Below, piece after piece: positions 57,106 to 64,000 of a DNA stretch of 64,000 nt. A program made the translations under genes and the position numbers. The notes under the pieces were generated by a model that saw only the letters and a list, made by a program, of their open reading frames with translations, searched no databases and was not told the origin of the DNA. The DNA lies in the NCBI RefSeq assembly GCF_022440805.1, contig NZ_JAKNTK010000001.1, forward strand, positions 2,170,001-2,234,000. Reading direction: 5' to 3'. The stretch is from Holdemania massiliensis (GTDB lineage Bacteria > Bacillota_I > Bacilli_A > Erysipelotrichales > Erysipelotrichaceae). Within the stretch, counting starts at the first letter, position 1; the number at the start of each line of letters is the position of its first letter.

Positions 57106-58548
57106 TCAGGACTCCCTGTCAGACACAATCAGAAGCTCAAACCAGAACACTGAGCCCTGACCGACCTCGGACTTCACGCCGTATTGGGCATGATGCAGCT
57201 CCAGGATTTCTCTGACAATCGCTAAGCCGATTCCGCTGCCGGCGCTGGAACGCTTATGCGTTTTATCGACCTTGTAGTAACGATCCCAGATGTAGCTCAG
57301 CTTATCCTCGCTGATCCCTTCGCCATGATCCTCGACTTCCACGCGAACCTGACTGCCGTCGATGCTTTGGCGGATCAGAATCCGTTTGTCCTCCAGCGAG
57401 TAATTGATTGCGTTGTTGATGAAGTTATACAGCACCTGTCCCAGACGGTCCGGATCGGCATTGACCCATACCGATTCCTGATGCTCAAACTGAATATCAA
57501 AGCCATCCTGCGTCATAAATTTTTCATAGCGGTGCAGCACGGTTTCAATCAGCTGCGTCAAATCGAAATGCTGCGCATGCAGCTCAATCTTGTTTTCCTG
57601 CAGCTTGGACAGATCCAGCAGGTCGTTGACCAGATTGGACAGCCGGTGGGCTTCATCAATGATGACCTGAACGTTCTCCGGTGTATTCTCACCCGGCAGA
57701 TCCCGCATCATCTCGCCATACCCGCTGATCATCGTCAGCGGCGTGCGCAGATCATGCGAAACATTGGCAATCAGATCCCGCCGCATCTGATCGACCTCTT
57801 TGAGCTTGCGTGTCGTGTGGTTCATCGTATCGTTGAGCTGTGTGATTTCCTTATACCCCTTGCCGGTAAAGACGATATCATAGTTGCCTTCCGCCATCTG
57901 CCGGGCGCTTTGGTTTATATTGACAATCGGTTTGACAATCCGGCGGGACATCAAAAACGCCAGTCCCACAGAAGCGACGATGACGATCATTGAGATATAG
58001 CCAAGCTGAGTGCGCAGCGTTTCCGTCGTGGCATTGACGGGAGAAATGTGCGTATTCACCATAATGATGTCTTTCTGATTTCGGCGGCCTTCGACAACCT
58101 TGAAATAAATCAGATTGCGGGAACCCTGCTTATTCGAAAACAACAGATTCCCGTTAGGCAGCTCACTGATCACCTTTTCCGACTGAATGTCGAGATACGA
58201 GCCGCCGTTGGCCTCGGCCTTGGCTACATATTGCGCGATGTCGCTGTCATTCAGATTATAGATCTGACAGCCCATCGTATTGGTCGTCTGAATCTGGAAG
58301 ATCCCATACAGGACACGGATGCAGGCGTCGTTTTGGCGCGCCTGCTGGGCGACGATATCCGGAAACTTATCGCTTTCCAGATTGGCCGCCAGCGTGTTGC
58401 CGATTTTTTCAATGCCTTCAATTTTAAAGCGCTGATAGAAGCTGTCCAGAAACACGACCTGAAACAGCCATAACAGAGCTAACAGCGCAATGACAAACGC
58501 AAGCAGATACTTGACGAGCTTCCACTGCAGACTAGTTTCCGTTTTCAA
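57106..58548 (-). CDS. Sensor histidine kinase
   Basis: A membrane kinase of 480 residues. Two membrane helices (about 10-35 and 183-203) enclose an outer sensor domain of about 150 residues. HAMP is at about 204-255. The phosphorylated His is in NVSHDLRTPLTM near 265. The ATPase has the N box (NFINNAINYS), G1 DHGEGIS and G2 SGIGLAIV. The outer domain shows no named motif, so the signal is unknown. It overlaps the response regulator gene by 17 bases and is followed by a terminator. Confidence 0.95.
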   Translation of the reverse strand: MKTETSLQWKLVKYLLAFVIALLALLWLFQVVFLDSFYQRFKIEGIEKIGNTLAANLESDKFPDIVAQQARQNDACIRVLYGIFQIQTTNTMGCQIYNLNDSDIAQYVAKAEANGGSYLDIQSEKVISELPNGNLLFSNKQGSRNLIYFKVVEGRRNQKDIIMVNTHISPVNATTETLRTQLGYISMIVIVASVGLAFLMSRRIVKPIVNINQSARQMAEGNYDIVFTGKGYKEITQLNDTMNHTTRKLKEVDQMRRDLIANVSHDLRTPLTMISGYGEMMRDLPGENTPENVQVIIDEAHRLSNLVNDLLDLSKLQENKIELHAQHFDLTQLIETVLHRYEKFMTQDGFDIQFEHQESVWVNADPDRLGQVLYNFINNAINYSLEDKRILIRQSIDGSQVRVEVEDHGEGISEDKLSYIWDRYYKVDKTHKRSSAGSGIGLAIVREILELHHAQYGVKSEVGQGSVFWFELLIVSDRES

Positions 58549-59206
58549 ACCGATAGCCTACCCCTCTGAGCGTTGTGATATAGCGGCTGTATTCCCGCAG
58601 ATTCTTGCGCAGCAGTTTAATATGCGTATCCAGCGTCCGTTCATCGCCGAAAAAATCATAGCCCCAGACATTCTGCAGCAGCTTTTCCCGGGTTAAAGCA
58701 ATCCCGCGGTTTTTCACAAGATAGAACAACAGGTCATATTCCTTCGGCGACAGGTTGAGCTTCTCGTCCTTGATTCTGACAATCCGACCCGTAAAATCAA
58801 TGGTCAGATCTCCGATTTTAATCATTTCTTTTTTCTCACTTTGGGATGTCCGCTTGAGAATTGCGTGGATCCGCATCATCAGCTCCTTGGGCGAGAACGG
58901 TTTGACAACATAGTCATCCACACCCAGATCAAACCCATGGATCTTATCGTATTCCTCACCCAGTGCCGACAACAGAATGACCGGAACATTTTCATGCGTT
59001 TTGCGGATTTCCCGGCACGCTGAAAAGCCGTCCAGATTCGGCATCATGATATCCATGACGATCAGATCGTAATTCTCCTTCATCGCCTTCTCCACCGCTT
59101 CCAGCCCGTCACAGGCTTCATCCACCGCAAAACCTTCATATTCCGCATATTTACGGATCATTTCACGAATTCGCTGTTCATCGTCCACCACTAAGATTTT
59201 GATCAT
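58532..59206 (-). CDS. OmpR/PhoB-family response regulator
   Basis: A regulator of 224 residues. The receiver domain has the acidic pocket DDEQR near 8, the phosphorylated Asp in LIVMDIMMPNLDG near 51, LLSALGE and VVKPFSPKEL (Lys). The C-terminal winged helix (about 135-224) has LTREKLLQNVWGYDFFGDERTLDTHIKLLRKNL in pieces, as in OmpR-type DNA binding. AGGAGGTGC precedes the ATG. An 11-bp direct repeat lies in its promoter, a typical autoregulation site. It is upstream of the kinase gene in the same operon. Confidence 0.96.
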   Translation of the reverse strand: MIKILVVDDEQRIREMIRKYAEYEGFAVDEACDGLEAVEKAMKENYDLIVMDIMMPNLDGFSACREIRKTHENVPVILLSALGEEYDKIHGFDLGVDDYVVKPFSPKELMMRIHAILKRTSQSEKKEMIKIGDLTIDFTGRIVRIKDEKLNLSPKEYDLLFYLVKNRGIALTREKLLQNVWGYDFFGDERTLDTHIKLLRKNLREYSRYITTLRGVGYRFENGN

Positions 59207-59233
59207 TAGGATGCACCTCCTGATTTCTTCTTT

Positions 59234-59268
59234 ATTTTACCCTGAAGATGTGAATTTTGAGTGAATTT
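59234..59268 (-). promoter_or_regulatory. Promoter with 11-bp direct repeat before the response regulator gene
   Basis: TAAAAT (59234-59239) on the minus strand is preceded, near the -35, by two copies of AAATTCAC (59250-59257 and 59261-59268) exactly 11 bp apart. OmpR-type regulators bind such repeats. The outer copy overlaps the stop region of the permease gene. Confidence 0.65.
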
Positions 59269-61286
59269 TATTCCGGCTGCGTCAGCGAATTAACAAATTC
59301 CTGCCATTTTTCGTTTTTCTCAATAAAGATCGTCCCCTGGCTGCGGCGTTGGGAATCATAGAACGTAATCGTCATGAATTCCTCCGAGGATACCGGTGCT
59401 TTCTGCAGCTGGGTCGGCAAGTTCTCGCTCAGCCATTGAGACAGGCGCAGATTAAAGCTTTCATAGTCCAGTTCACTCTGCTGTCGGATCAGTTCCAGCT
59501 GGTTATCATACATACTGAAATAGTCCAGGAACCGAGCATTGCCGGCATAGACTTTTAAAAACTGCTGATTGACAATCGAGCTGTACAGCTGAAAAACCGA
59601 CTGATAGCGAAGCAGATCAATGCTTTGTTCCGCCCGTTCCCCATTGACAAACGAAATCAGCGCCAGGTTTAAAAAACAATAGGCATCATCAGCCTGCCGG
59701 CATGCGATCTGCTTTGTTTCATGCAGCAGATCGGAGAAGCTCTGCTGCTGTTGTTCCTGCTGCAAAAGCACCGCCAGCTGCCGGACCTGTTCCAGCTCTA
59801 ACCCGGCTGAAACGCCGTTGGCTTCAATCCAATAGATTGACTCCGGATTCATGCTGCGAAACAACAGCTGATACTGATCGTTTCCGCCTAACAGCGTTTC
59901 CAGCTGTTCGACATAGTCCGGTGAAATATTAACGTAGAAATCAGAGTAGCTGCGATCTTGGTAAAACCGCACGATCATATTGACGGAACCTTCGACATAA
60001 TCGTTTTTTGCCCCGCTTTGAAATACGAGCTGAATCAGTTCAGGATCATTCAATTTCAGCTGCAGCAGCGCCTCATACTGTTCAGTTCCCATGAACGAGG
60101 AAGGCGCCATCGCAATTGAATTGACTTCTTCAATTGAAATTTGCTGAGCTGCCTCGCGGCGAACTAAAATCCGCATCGGAAAACGAATCAGCGCCGCAAT
60201 CACAACCACTGCCAAAAAACTCAGGAGCGTCCGACGCAGACTGATCAGTTCACGCCGTGCCAGATAATCATAAAGATGATATAAAATTAACAGAATCCCC
60301 GCATAAAGCAAGGCGGAAATCCAGTCTTTCATTCCTAAAGTGTAAAAGAACGGGACAAACGCCGCAATCCGCACGGCTTCATGAGCGGTCTCGCTGATGA
60401 ATGAAGTTTCCGCAACTTCCACCTTGCGCCTGAGAAACGCCCAATAGCCCAATCCCGAAGCCGCAATCAGATAGCCAAGCATGATCCAGCAGCGGCTGTA
60501 GCTGAACGCCGTGTGATTGTTGTAATTCGTCACCCGAAATGACTGGCGCATGCCGGAAAGACTGCTGATCAGTTCGTCAAACGCAATATAGGGCAGCGTA
60601 TCGACCCGGCCTTCATCCTGCACGATCCGCATGGAGTAAGGACTGGTCAGCGTTTCCGTCGCCTTCTGATTGGTATATTCCATCTGGGAAAACTGATCAT
60701 AGTTGTAAAACTGTGTCTGAAACGTATAGTGAAACCAGCCCGGCAGCAGCGTCAGCACCGCGATCAGCACAAACTGCACAAACCGATTGCCGGTCAAAGC
60801 AACGGAAAGACAGCTGATGGAATACACCATCGCCATGCTCAGACTCCACAGGATCAGAAACCGCAGCACGATGCCGTTTTCAACGATCAGCTGCGGATTG
60901 CGCAGCAGCGTGATGTGCAGGATCAGCGAGGCGATCAGCACATTGATCAAAAGAAAGAGCATGCCCCCTGCCCAGTTTGACCAATACAGCGTTTTGCGCG
61001 GCACCGGGGAAGAAAACACCAGGTCGCTTTTTTTCTTGCTGAAAAGAAAATCAAACAGCGTAGCGCAGGCCGCTAACGGAAGCAGGAAGCAGGCTAAGAA
61101 ACTGACGATGCCGGACGCGGCAGAAAAACTGATGACCTGCATCACCTCTGGATTGTGGCTGAGCGAAAAGCAGTTGATCAGAATTCCCGCCTGGTAAATA
61201 ATCATCGCGACCAAAAGCAGTCCCTGAGCACTGCGGAAATTCTGCCAGAACACTTTGAAATTAAAGACGGAGCGAATCGAACTCAT
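59268..61286 (-). CDS. Large ABC-2 type permease with outer domain
   Basis: A membrane protein of about 672 residues. The first half (1-280) has six segments, one after FDFLFSKKKSDLVFSSPVPRK, the loop common in ABC-2 exporters. Further segments follow near 290-390 before a long soluble part (about 400-672) with strand- and helix-rich sequence and no named motif. The ATG at 61286 has GGAGGG upstream and overlaps the ATPase by 26 bases. It is the last gene of the GNAT-ATPase-permease operon and directly precedes the two-component genes. Confidence 0.85.
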   Translation of the reverse strand: MSSIRSVFNFKVFWQNFRSAQGLLLVAMIIYQAGILINCFSLSHNPEVMQVISFSAASGIVSFLACFLLPLAACATLFDFLFSKKKSDLVFSSPVPRKTLYWSNWAGGMLFLLINVLIASLILHITLLRNPQLIVENGIVLRFLILWSLSMAMVYSISCLSVALTGNRFVQFVLIAVLTLLPGWFHYTFQTQFYNYDQFSQMEYTNQKATETLTSPYSMRIVQDEGRVDTLPYIAFDELISSLSGMRQSFRVTNYNNHTAFSYSRCWIMLGYLIAASGLGYWAFLRRKVEVAETSFISETAHEAVRIAAFVPFFYTLGMKDWISALLYAGILLILYHLYDYLARRELISLRRTLLSFLAVVVIAALIRFPMRILVRREAAQQISIEEVNSIAMAPSSFMGTEQYEALLQLKLNDPELIQLVFQSGAKNDYVEGSVNMIVRFYQDRSYSDFYVNISPDYVEQLETLLGGNDQYQLLFRSMNPESIYWIEANGVSAGLELEQVRQLAVLLQQEQQQQSFSDLLHETKQIACRQADDAYCFLNLALISFVNGERAEQSIDLLRYQSVFQLYSSIVNQQFLKVYAGNARFLDYFSMYDNQLELIRQQSELDYESFNLRLSQWLSENLPTQLQKAPVSSEEFMTITFYDSQRRSQGTIFIEKNEKWQEFVNSLTQPE

Positions 61287-62163
61287 AGCCGTATCCCTCC
61301 ATTTCATAAATAAACACTTCTTCCAGCGACAGCGGAAGCAGATCAAGAATAATCGGCTGCTTGCTGCGCAGAACATCGGTCACCAGCTCGCGGTCGCCCT
61401 TGACGATCATCGTTGCGATCGAACCGCTCTTTTTGTAATACAGCACCTTGAGCTGACGGAACTCATCCCGATCAAAATTCTTGTTCGGCAGTGCGATCTG
61501 GACCTTAAACATTTCTGTTTTCAGCGAATCAATATCACTTTCAAACATGATCCTGCCTTCCACTAACAAGCCCATGTGATCACACAAATCTTCCAGCTCC
61601 CGCAGATTATGCGAAGTTAAAAGCACCGTCGAATTGCGCTGGGCAACGTCCTCCGACAAAACGGATTTGACCAGCGACCGCATGACCGGATCCAAACCGT
61701 CGAAAGTTTCGTCAAAAAAGAAATAATGCGCGCGTGTCGACAGCGCTAAGATCAGCGCGCCCTGACGTTTCATGCCCTTGGAAAAATTCTGAATCCGTGC
61801 ACGGGTATCCAGCTTGAAATGATCGCACAGCATCTGGAACCGATGATGATCGAAATGCTCGTACAGACTGGCATAGTAATCGGCCATCATGCGGAAATTA
61901 TAGTTGGGAAAAAAATACAGTTCATCCGGAATAAAGACGATTTCCTTTTTGATCTTTGCATTGTCAAATACCGCTTCGCCGTTGATTTCCGCTTTTCCTT
62001 CACTCGGCTGATACACCCCTGCCAGCATTCGCAGAAATGTTGATTTGCCCGCGCCGTTGGCCCCGACCAGACCGTAAATGCTGCCCTCTTTGATGCTGCA
62101 GTTCATCTGCCGGATCACGGTTTTATTGCGGAATTTCTTGCCGAGATTTTCTGCGACAATCAT
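61261..62163 (-). CDS. ABC transporter ATP-binding protein
   Basis: A 300-residue ATPase of the ABC-2 exporter. Walker A is GANGAGKSTFLR near 34. The signature is the divergent FSKGMKRQGALILALS near 130, and Walker B is YFFFDETFDGLDP near 150, with LTSHNLREL as the H-loop. The tail after 215 is typical of the YtrB/YhcG group. It overlaps the GNAT gene stop by four bases and the permease start by 26, so the three genes are translated together. Confidence 0.93.
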   Translation of the reverse strand: MIVAENLGKKFRNKTVIRQMNCSIKEGSIYGLVGANGAGKSTFLRMLAGVYQPSEGKAEINGEAVFDNAKIKKEIVFIPDELYFFPNYNFRMMADYYASLYEHFDHHRFQMLCDHFKLDTRARIQNFSKGMKRQGALILALSTRAHYFFFDETFDGLDPVMRSLVKSVLSEDVAQRNSTVLLTSHNLRELEDLCDHMGLLVEGRIMFESDIDSLKTEMFKVQIALPNKNFDRDEFRQLKVLYYKKSGSIATMIVKGDRELVTDVLRSKQPIILDLLPLSLEEVFIYEMEGYGYEFDSLRL

Positions 62164-62738
62164 ACTTTCACCTGCATCCGGCGCTCAACAGCCGGCTTTA
62201 CCCAGCGAGATGTGAACTGCTGATCCAGCAGCTCCATCAAAATGCAGTCATGCCATTGCCCGCCGATCTTTTTTGCCTGGTGAAAACGGCCGCATTCTTC
62301 AAAGCCGACCTTCTTATAACAAGCGATGGCCGGCAAATTATACGAATAGACCTCCAGCCGAACGCTGTGACAGTTTAAAAGGTTCAGACAATAATCACAC
62401 AGAAGGCTTAATGCTTCCGTTCCGCAGCCTTGATTGTGATAGCTCTTTTCGCCGATCATGATCCCGACGCTGGCCCATTGATTGATCTGATCCCAGGCGG
62501 TGATACCACAGGTTCCAATCGGCTGCTTGCTGTCGCGCGCTATGATCAGAAAATCCCGTCCGCCCTGCTCCATGGATCTGAGTGTTTCCGCTTCCTTATC
62601 CAAGGTGATATTGGAAGCGGCCAGCGTCGTTCCCAGCGTCACTTCCAAATCATTGATCCAGCCGGCAATCCGTTCATATTCACGGCTGTCCAACGGTGAC
62701 AAAATAACTTTTTCACCGATCATTTTCTTTAAGTTCAT
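62160..62738 (-). CDS. GNAT acetyltransferase, RimJ/RimL type
   Basis: An acetyltransferase of 192 residues. The N-terminal KVILSPLDSREYERIAGWIND and the acetyl-CoA loop SYHNQGCGTEALSLLCDY (Q/R-x-x-G-x-G/A form) near 103 are characteristic. SVRLEVYSYNLPAIACYKKVGFEECGRFHQ in pieces (NLPAIACYKKVGF) is the GNAT strand-5 region. RimL-type enzymes acetylate the N-terminal amine of ribosomal proteins, or of small amines or drugs in relatives. It leads the operon with the ABC exporter, which may hint at modification of the exported compound (inference). Confidence 0.88.
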   Translation of the reverse strand: MNLKKMIGEKVILSPLDSREYERIAGWINDLEVTLGTTLAASNITLDKEAETLRSMEQGGRDFLIIARDSKQPIGTCGITAWDQINQWASVGIMIGEKSYHNQGCGTEALSLLCDYCLNLLNCHSVRLEVYSYNLPAIACYKKVGFEECGRFHQAKKIGGQWHDCILMELLDQQFTSRWVKPAVERRMQVKV

Positions 62739-62786
62739 CGCAATCTCCTACCTTTGCTTCTTTCATTATAGCTGAGCCGGGAAATG

Positions 62787-62814
62787 AAAAAAAGGCTCAA
62801 TTTCTTAAGCCTTT
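62787..62814 (-). terminator. Terminator after the NifX-like gene
   Basis: AAAGGCT-TAAGAAATTG-AGCCTTT followed by TTTTC on the minus strand. A TATAAT for the GNAT gene (62765-62770, minus strand) lies just after it. Confidence 0.78.
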
Positions 62815-62829
62815 ATGACAGGATCAAAT

Positions 62830-63216
62830 TTAGGAATGCTTACCGCAGCTGCAGCTGTGGCCGGCTTGGTGATCATGATGATGCGAACAGGCGGCCTGCG
62901 GATCATCCTGCAGTGAACCCTGCGCGTAGTTCTGCAATACCGTTTCCGCCTTTCCGCTCACGCCGCGGACAACGGTGATGCCCTGAGCTTTCAGCGCCTG
63001 ATACGCGCCTTCGCCCATCCCGCCGCATAAGCAGTCTGTCACTCCATGGGCCTTCAAAAAGCCGGCTAGTTCGCCATGCCCCTTGCCTTCGGTCGGGACG
63101 ACAGCGCTTCTGAGAATCTTTCCGGTTTCCAGCTCAGCGATCAGAAATGCCTGCGTCTTGCCGAAATGTCCGAAGACCTGTCCGTTTTCATAAGGAATCG
63201 CTGTGACTTTCTTCAT
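62830..63216 (-). CDS. NifX/NafY-domain protein with His/Cys-rich tail
   Basis: A 128-residue protein of the dinitrogenase iron-molybdenum cofactor biosynthesis family. The domain shows IPYENGQVFGHFGKTQAFLIAE at the start, GVTDCLCGGMGEGAYQAL near 72 and GITVVRG. After residue 108 the tail CSHHHDHQAGHSCSCGKHS is rich in His and Cys and surely binds metal. No nif genes are present, and this small group is often found next to Mrp-type ATPases in anaerobes. The ATG at 63216 overlaps the Mrp stop, so the longer ORF is rejected. Confidence 0.88.
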   Translation of the reverse strand: MKKVTAIPYENGQVFGHFGKTQAFLIAELETGKILRSAVVPTEGKGHGELAGFLKAHGVTDCLCGGMGEGAYQALKAQGITVVRGVSGKAETVLQNYAQGSLQDDPQAACSHHHDHQAGHSCSCGKHS

Positions 63217-64000
63217 TCGCTGATCAATCCTTCCAGCTTTTCCGCAGCCTTGTTCATCCATTCGCCCTCAAAGTCCTCAATCCGGCCGGCATCGCACAGA
63301 CTGGCAAACTGCGGATTGATCGGCAGCTGAGCCAGAATGTCCAGACCCTTCTGCGCTGCAACCTCATCCAGCTTGCTGTGACCGAAAACTTCGATTTTCT
63401 TGCCGCAGTCCGGGCATTCCAGATAGCTCATGTTTTCAACGACGCCCAGAACCGGAATGTCCATCATGTTTGCCATATTGACGGCCTTCGCGACGATCAT
63501 CGAAACCAGCTCCTGCGGTGAGGTCACGACGATAATGCCGTCCAACGGAAGCGACTGGAATACGGTCAGCGGAACATCCCCGGTTCCCGGAGGCATATCG
63601 ACAAACATAAAGTCGACGTCTGACCAGATCACTTCGCCATAGAACTGCTTGACCATGCCCGCTAAAATTGGACCGCGCCAAATTACTGGGGATTCTTCAT
63701 TGTCCAGCATCAGATTGACCGACATGATCTGAATCCCGGTCGAGCTGACCGCCGGCAGAATGCCATCGTCATTGCCATACGCCATCCCATGAATGCCGAA
63801 AACCTTCGGAATGGACGGGCCGGTAATATCGGCATCCATAACCGCGCTCTGATATCCGCGCCGCTGCATCGTTGTAGCCAAAAGCGATGTAACTAAAGAT
63901 TTGCCTACGCCGCCCTTACCGCTGACGACGCCGATAATTTTACGGATCCGGCTGTTCGGATTCGGTTTTTCCAAAAAACTCTGCGGCTGTTGGCGGCTGG
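63213..64000 (-). CDS. Mrp/NBP35-type iron-sulfur carrier ATPase, 5' end beyond the window
   Basis: A P-loop protein, at least 262 residues. The Walker A of the deviant ParA/MinD kind is VVSGKGGVGKSLVTSLLA. Switch motifs are MDADITGPSIPKVFG and DVDFMFVDMPPGTGDVPLT. The CPDCGKKIEVFG segment near the C-terminus has the CxxC pair that holds a bridging Fe-S cluster in Mrp/ApbC. Reading upstream from the TTG at 63974 stays open to the edge (FSQPQQRS), so the true start is outside the window. It scaffolds Fe-S clusters for target proteins. Confidence 0.92.
   Translation of the reverse strand, partial: SRQQPQSFLEKPNPNSRIRKIIGVVSGKGGVGKSLVTSLLATTMQRRGYQSAVMDADITGPSIPKVFGIHGMAYGNDDGILPAVSSTGIQIMSVNLMLDNEESPVIWRGPILAGMVKQFYGEVIWSDVDFMFVDMPPGTGDVPLTVFQSLPLDGIIVVTSPQELVSMIVAKAVNMANMMDIPVLGVVENMSYLECPDCGKKIEVFGHSKLDEVAAQKGLDILAQLPINPQFASLCDAGRIEDFEGEWMNKAAEKLEGLISE

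Noticed and set aside
57256..57993. Open frame of 245 codons opposite the histidine kinase gene
   Set aside because: Wholly antisense to a gene with intact HAMP, His and ATPase motifs; no start signals.
1..64000. Prophage, insertion sequence or integrated plasmid
   Set aside because: No transposase, integrase, phage structural gene or long terminal repeat was seen; gene order is backbone-like throughout.

Overview
The window looks like chromosomal backbone of a Firmicute. Protein content, mid-range GC and the mix of spore and pilus genes fit best with an Erysipelotrichia-type gut bacterium (inference from gene content; no 16S gene is present). Almost every gene is on the minus strand. The plus-strand exceptions are rnhC, a DEAD-box helicase, a lipid-kinase gene, a FakA-like fragment with the prepilin peptidase, murB, one membrane-anchored hypothetical gene and a lone gerA-type gene.

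1-14.5 kb: a conserved housekeeping cluster, read right to left as cvpA-mutS2-uvrC-gerE-vanY-murI-gerM-ysnB/yfcE-tRNA-Arg(TCT)-(ysoA position)-tig-lon-engB, with rnhC divergent from cvpA. The order closely matches the rnhC...mutSB...uvrC...gerE...racE-gerM...ysnB...ysoA-tig...lonA-ysxC segment of Bacillus subtilis as I remember it. It includes a clear GerE and a GerM, both sporulation proteins. Beyond rnhC, the only gap of about 300 bp in the window holds a decayed two-unit repeat resembling a type I-C CRISPR array.

14.7-30.5 kb: dCMP deaminase, rhomboid protease, RluD-type pseudouridine synthase and lspA form one operon. Then come a PHP phosphatase, a YtrA-like GntR/ABC module with its operator, a MATE exporter and a heterodimeric ABC exporter. 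The exporter is preceded by a 42-codon ORF and a terminator hairpin. After it lie a TSCPD-domain protein behind a palindromic promoter, then KtrA/KtrB potassium uptake coupled to an acetamidase.

30.7-50 kb: an unusual large pilin-like protein with Cys repeats and a carbohydrate-binding-like C-terminus, an RNA helicase, rubrerythrin, an SdpR/SdpI-type module feeding into an ABC exporter, and a monoderm type IV pilus system. The pilus genes are the prepilin peptidase, pilT, a major pilin, pilB, minor pilins, a large PilX-like protein, pilO, a PilM-PilN fusion and pilC. The three pilus-related units start at similar extended -10 promoters.

50-64 kb: murB, an M20 peptidase, a CPA2 antiporter with a small P-II-like partner, an orphan GerA-type spore germination protein, a MarR/flavodoxin operon with paired operators, an OmpR-type two-component system next to a GNAT/ABC-2 operon, and a NifX-like/Mrp pair running off the right edge.

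Starts were set from Shine-Dalgarno spacing. Several genes seem to use TTG or GTG. Functional names rest on motif recognition from the sequence alone; no database search was run.
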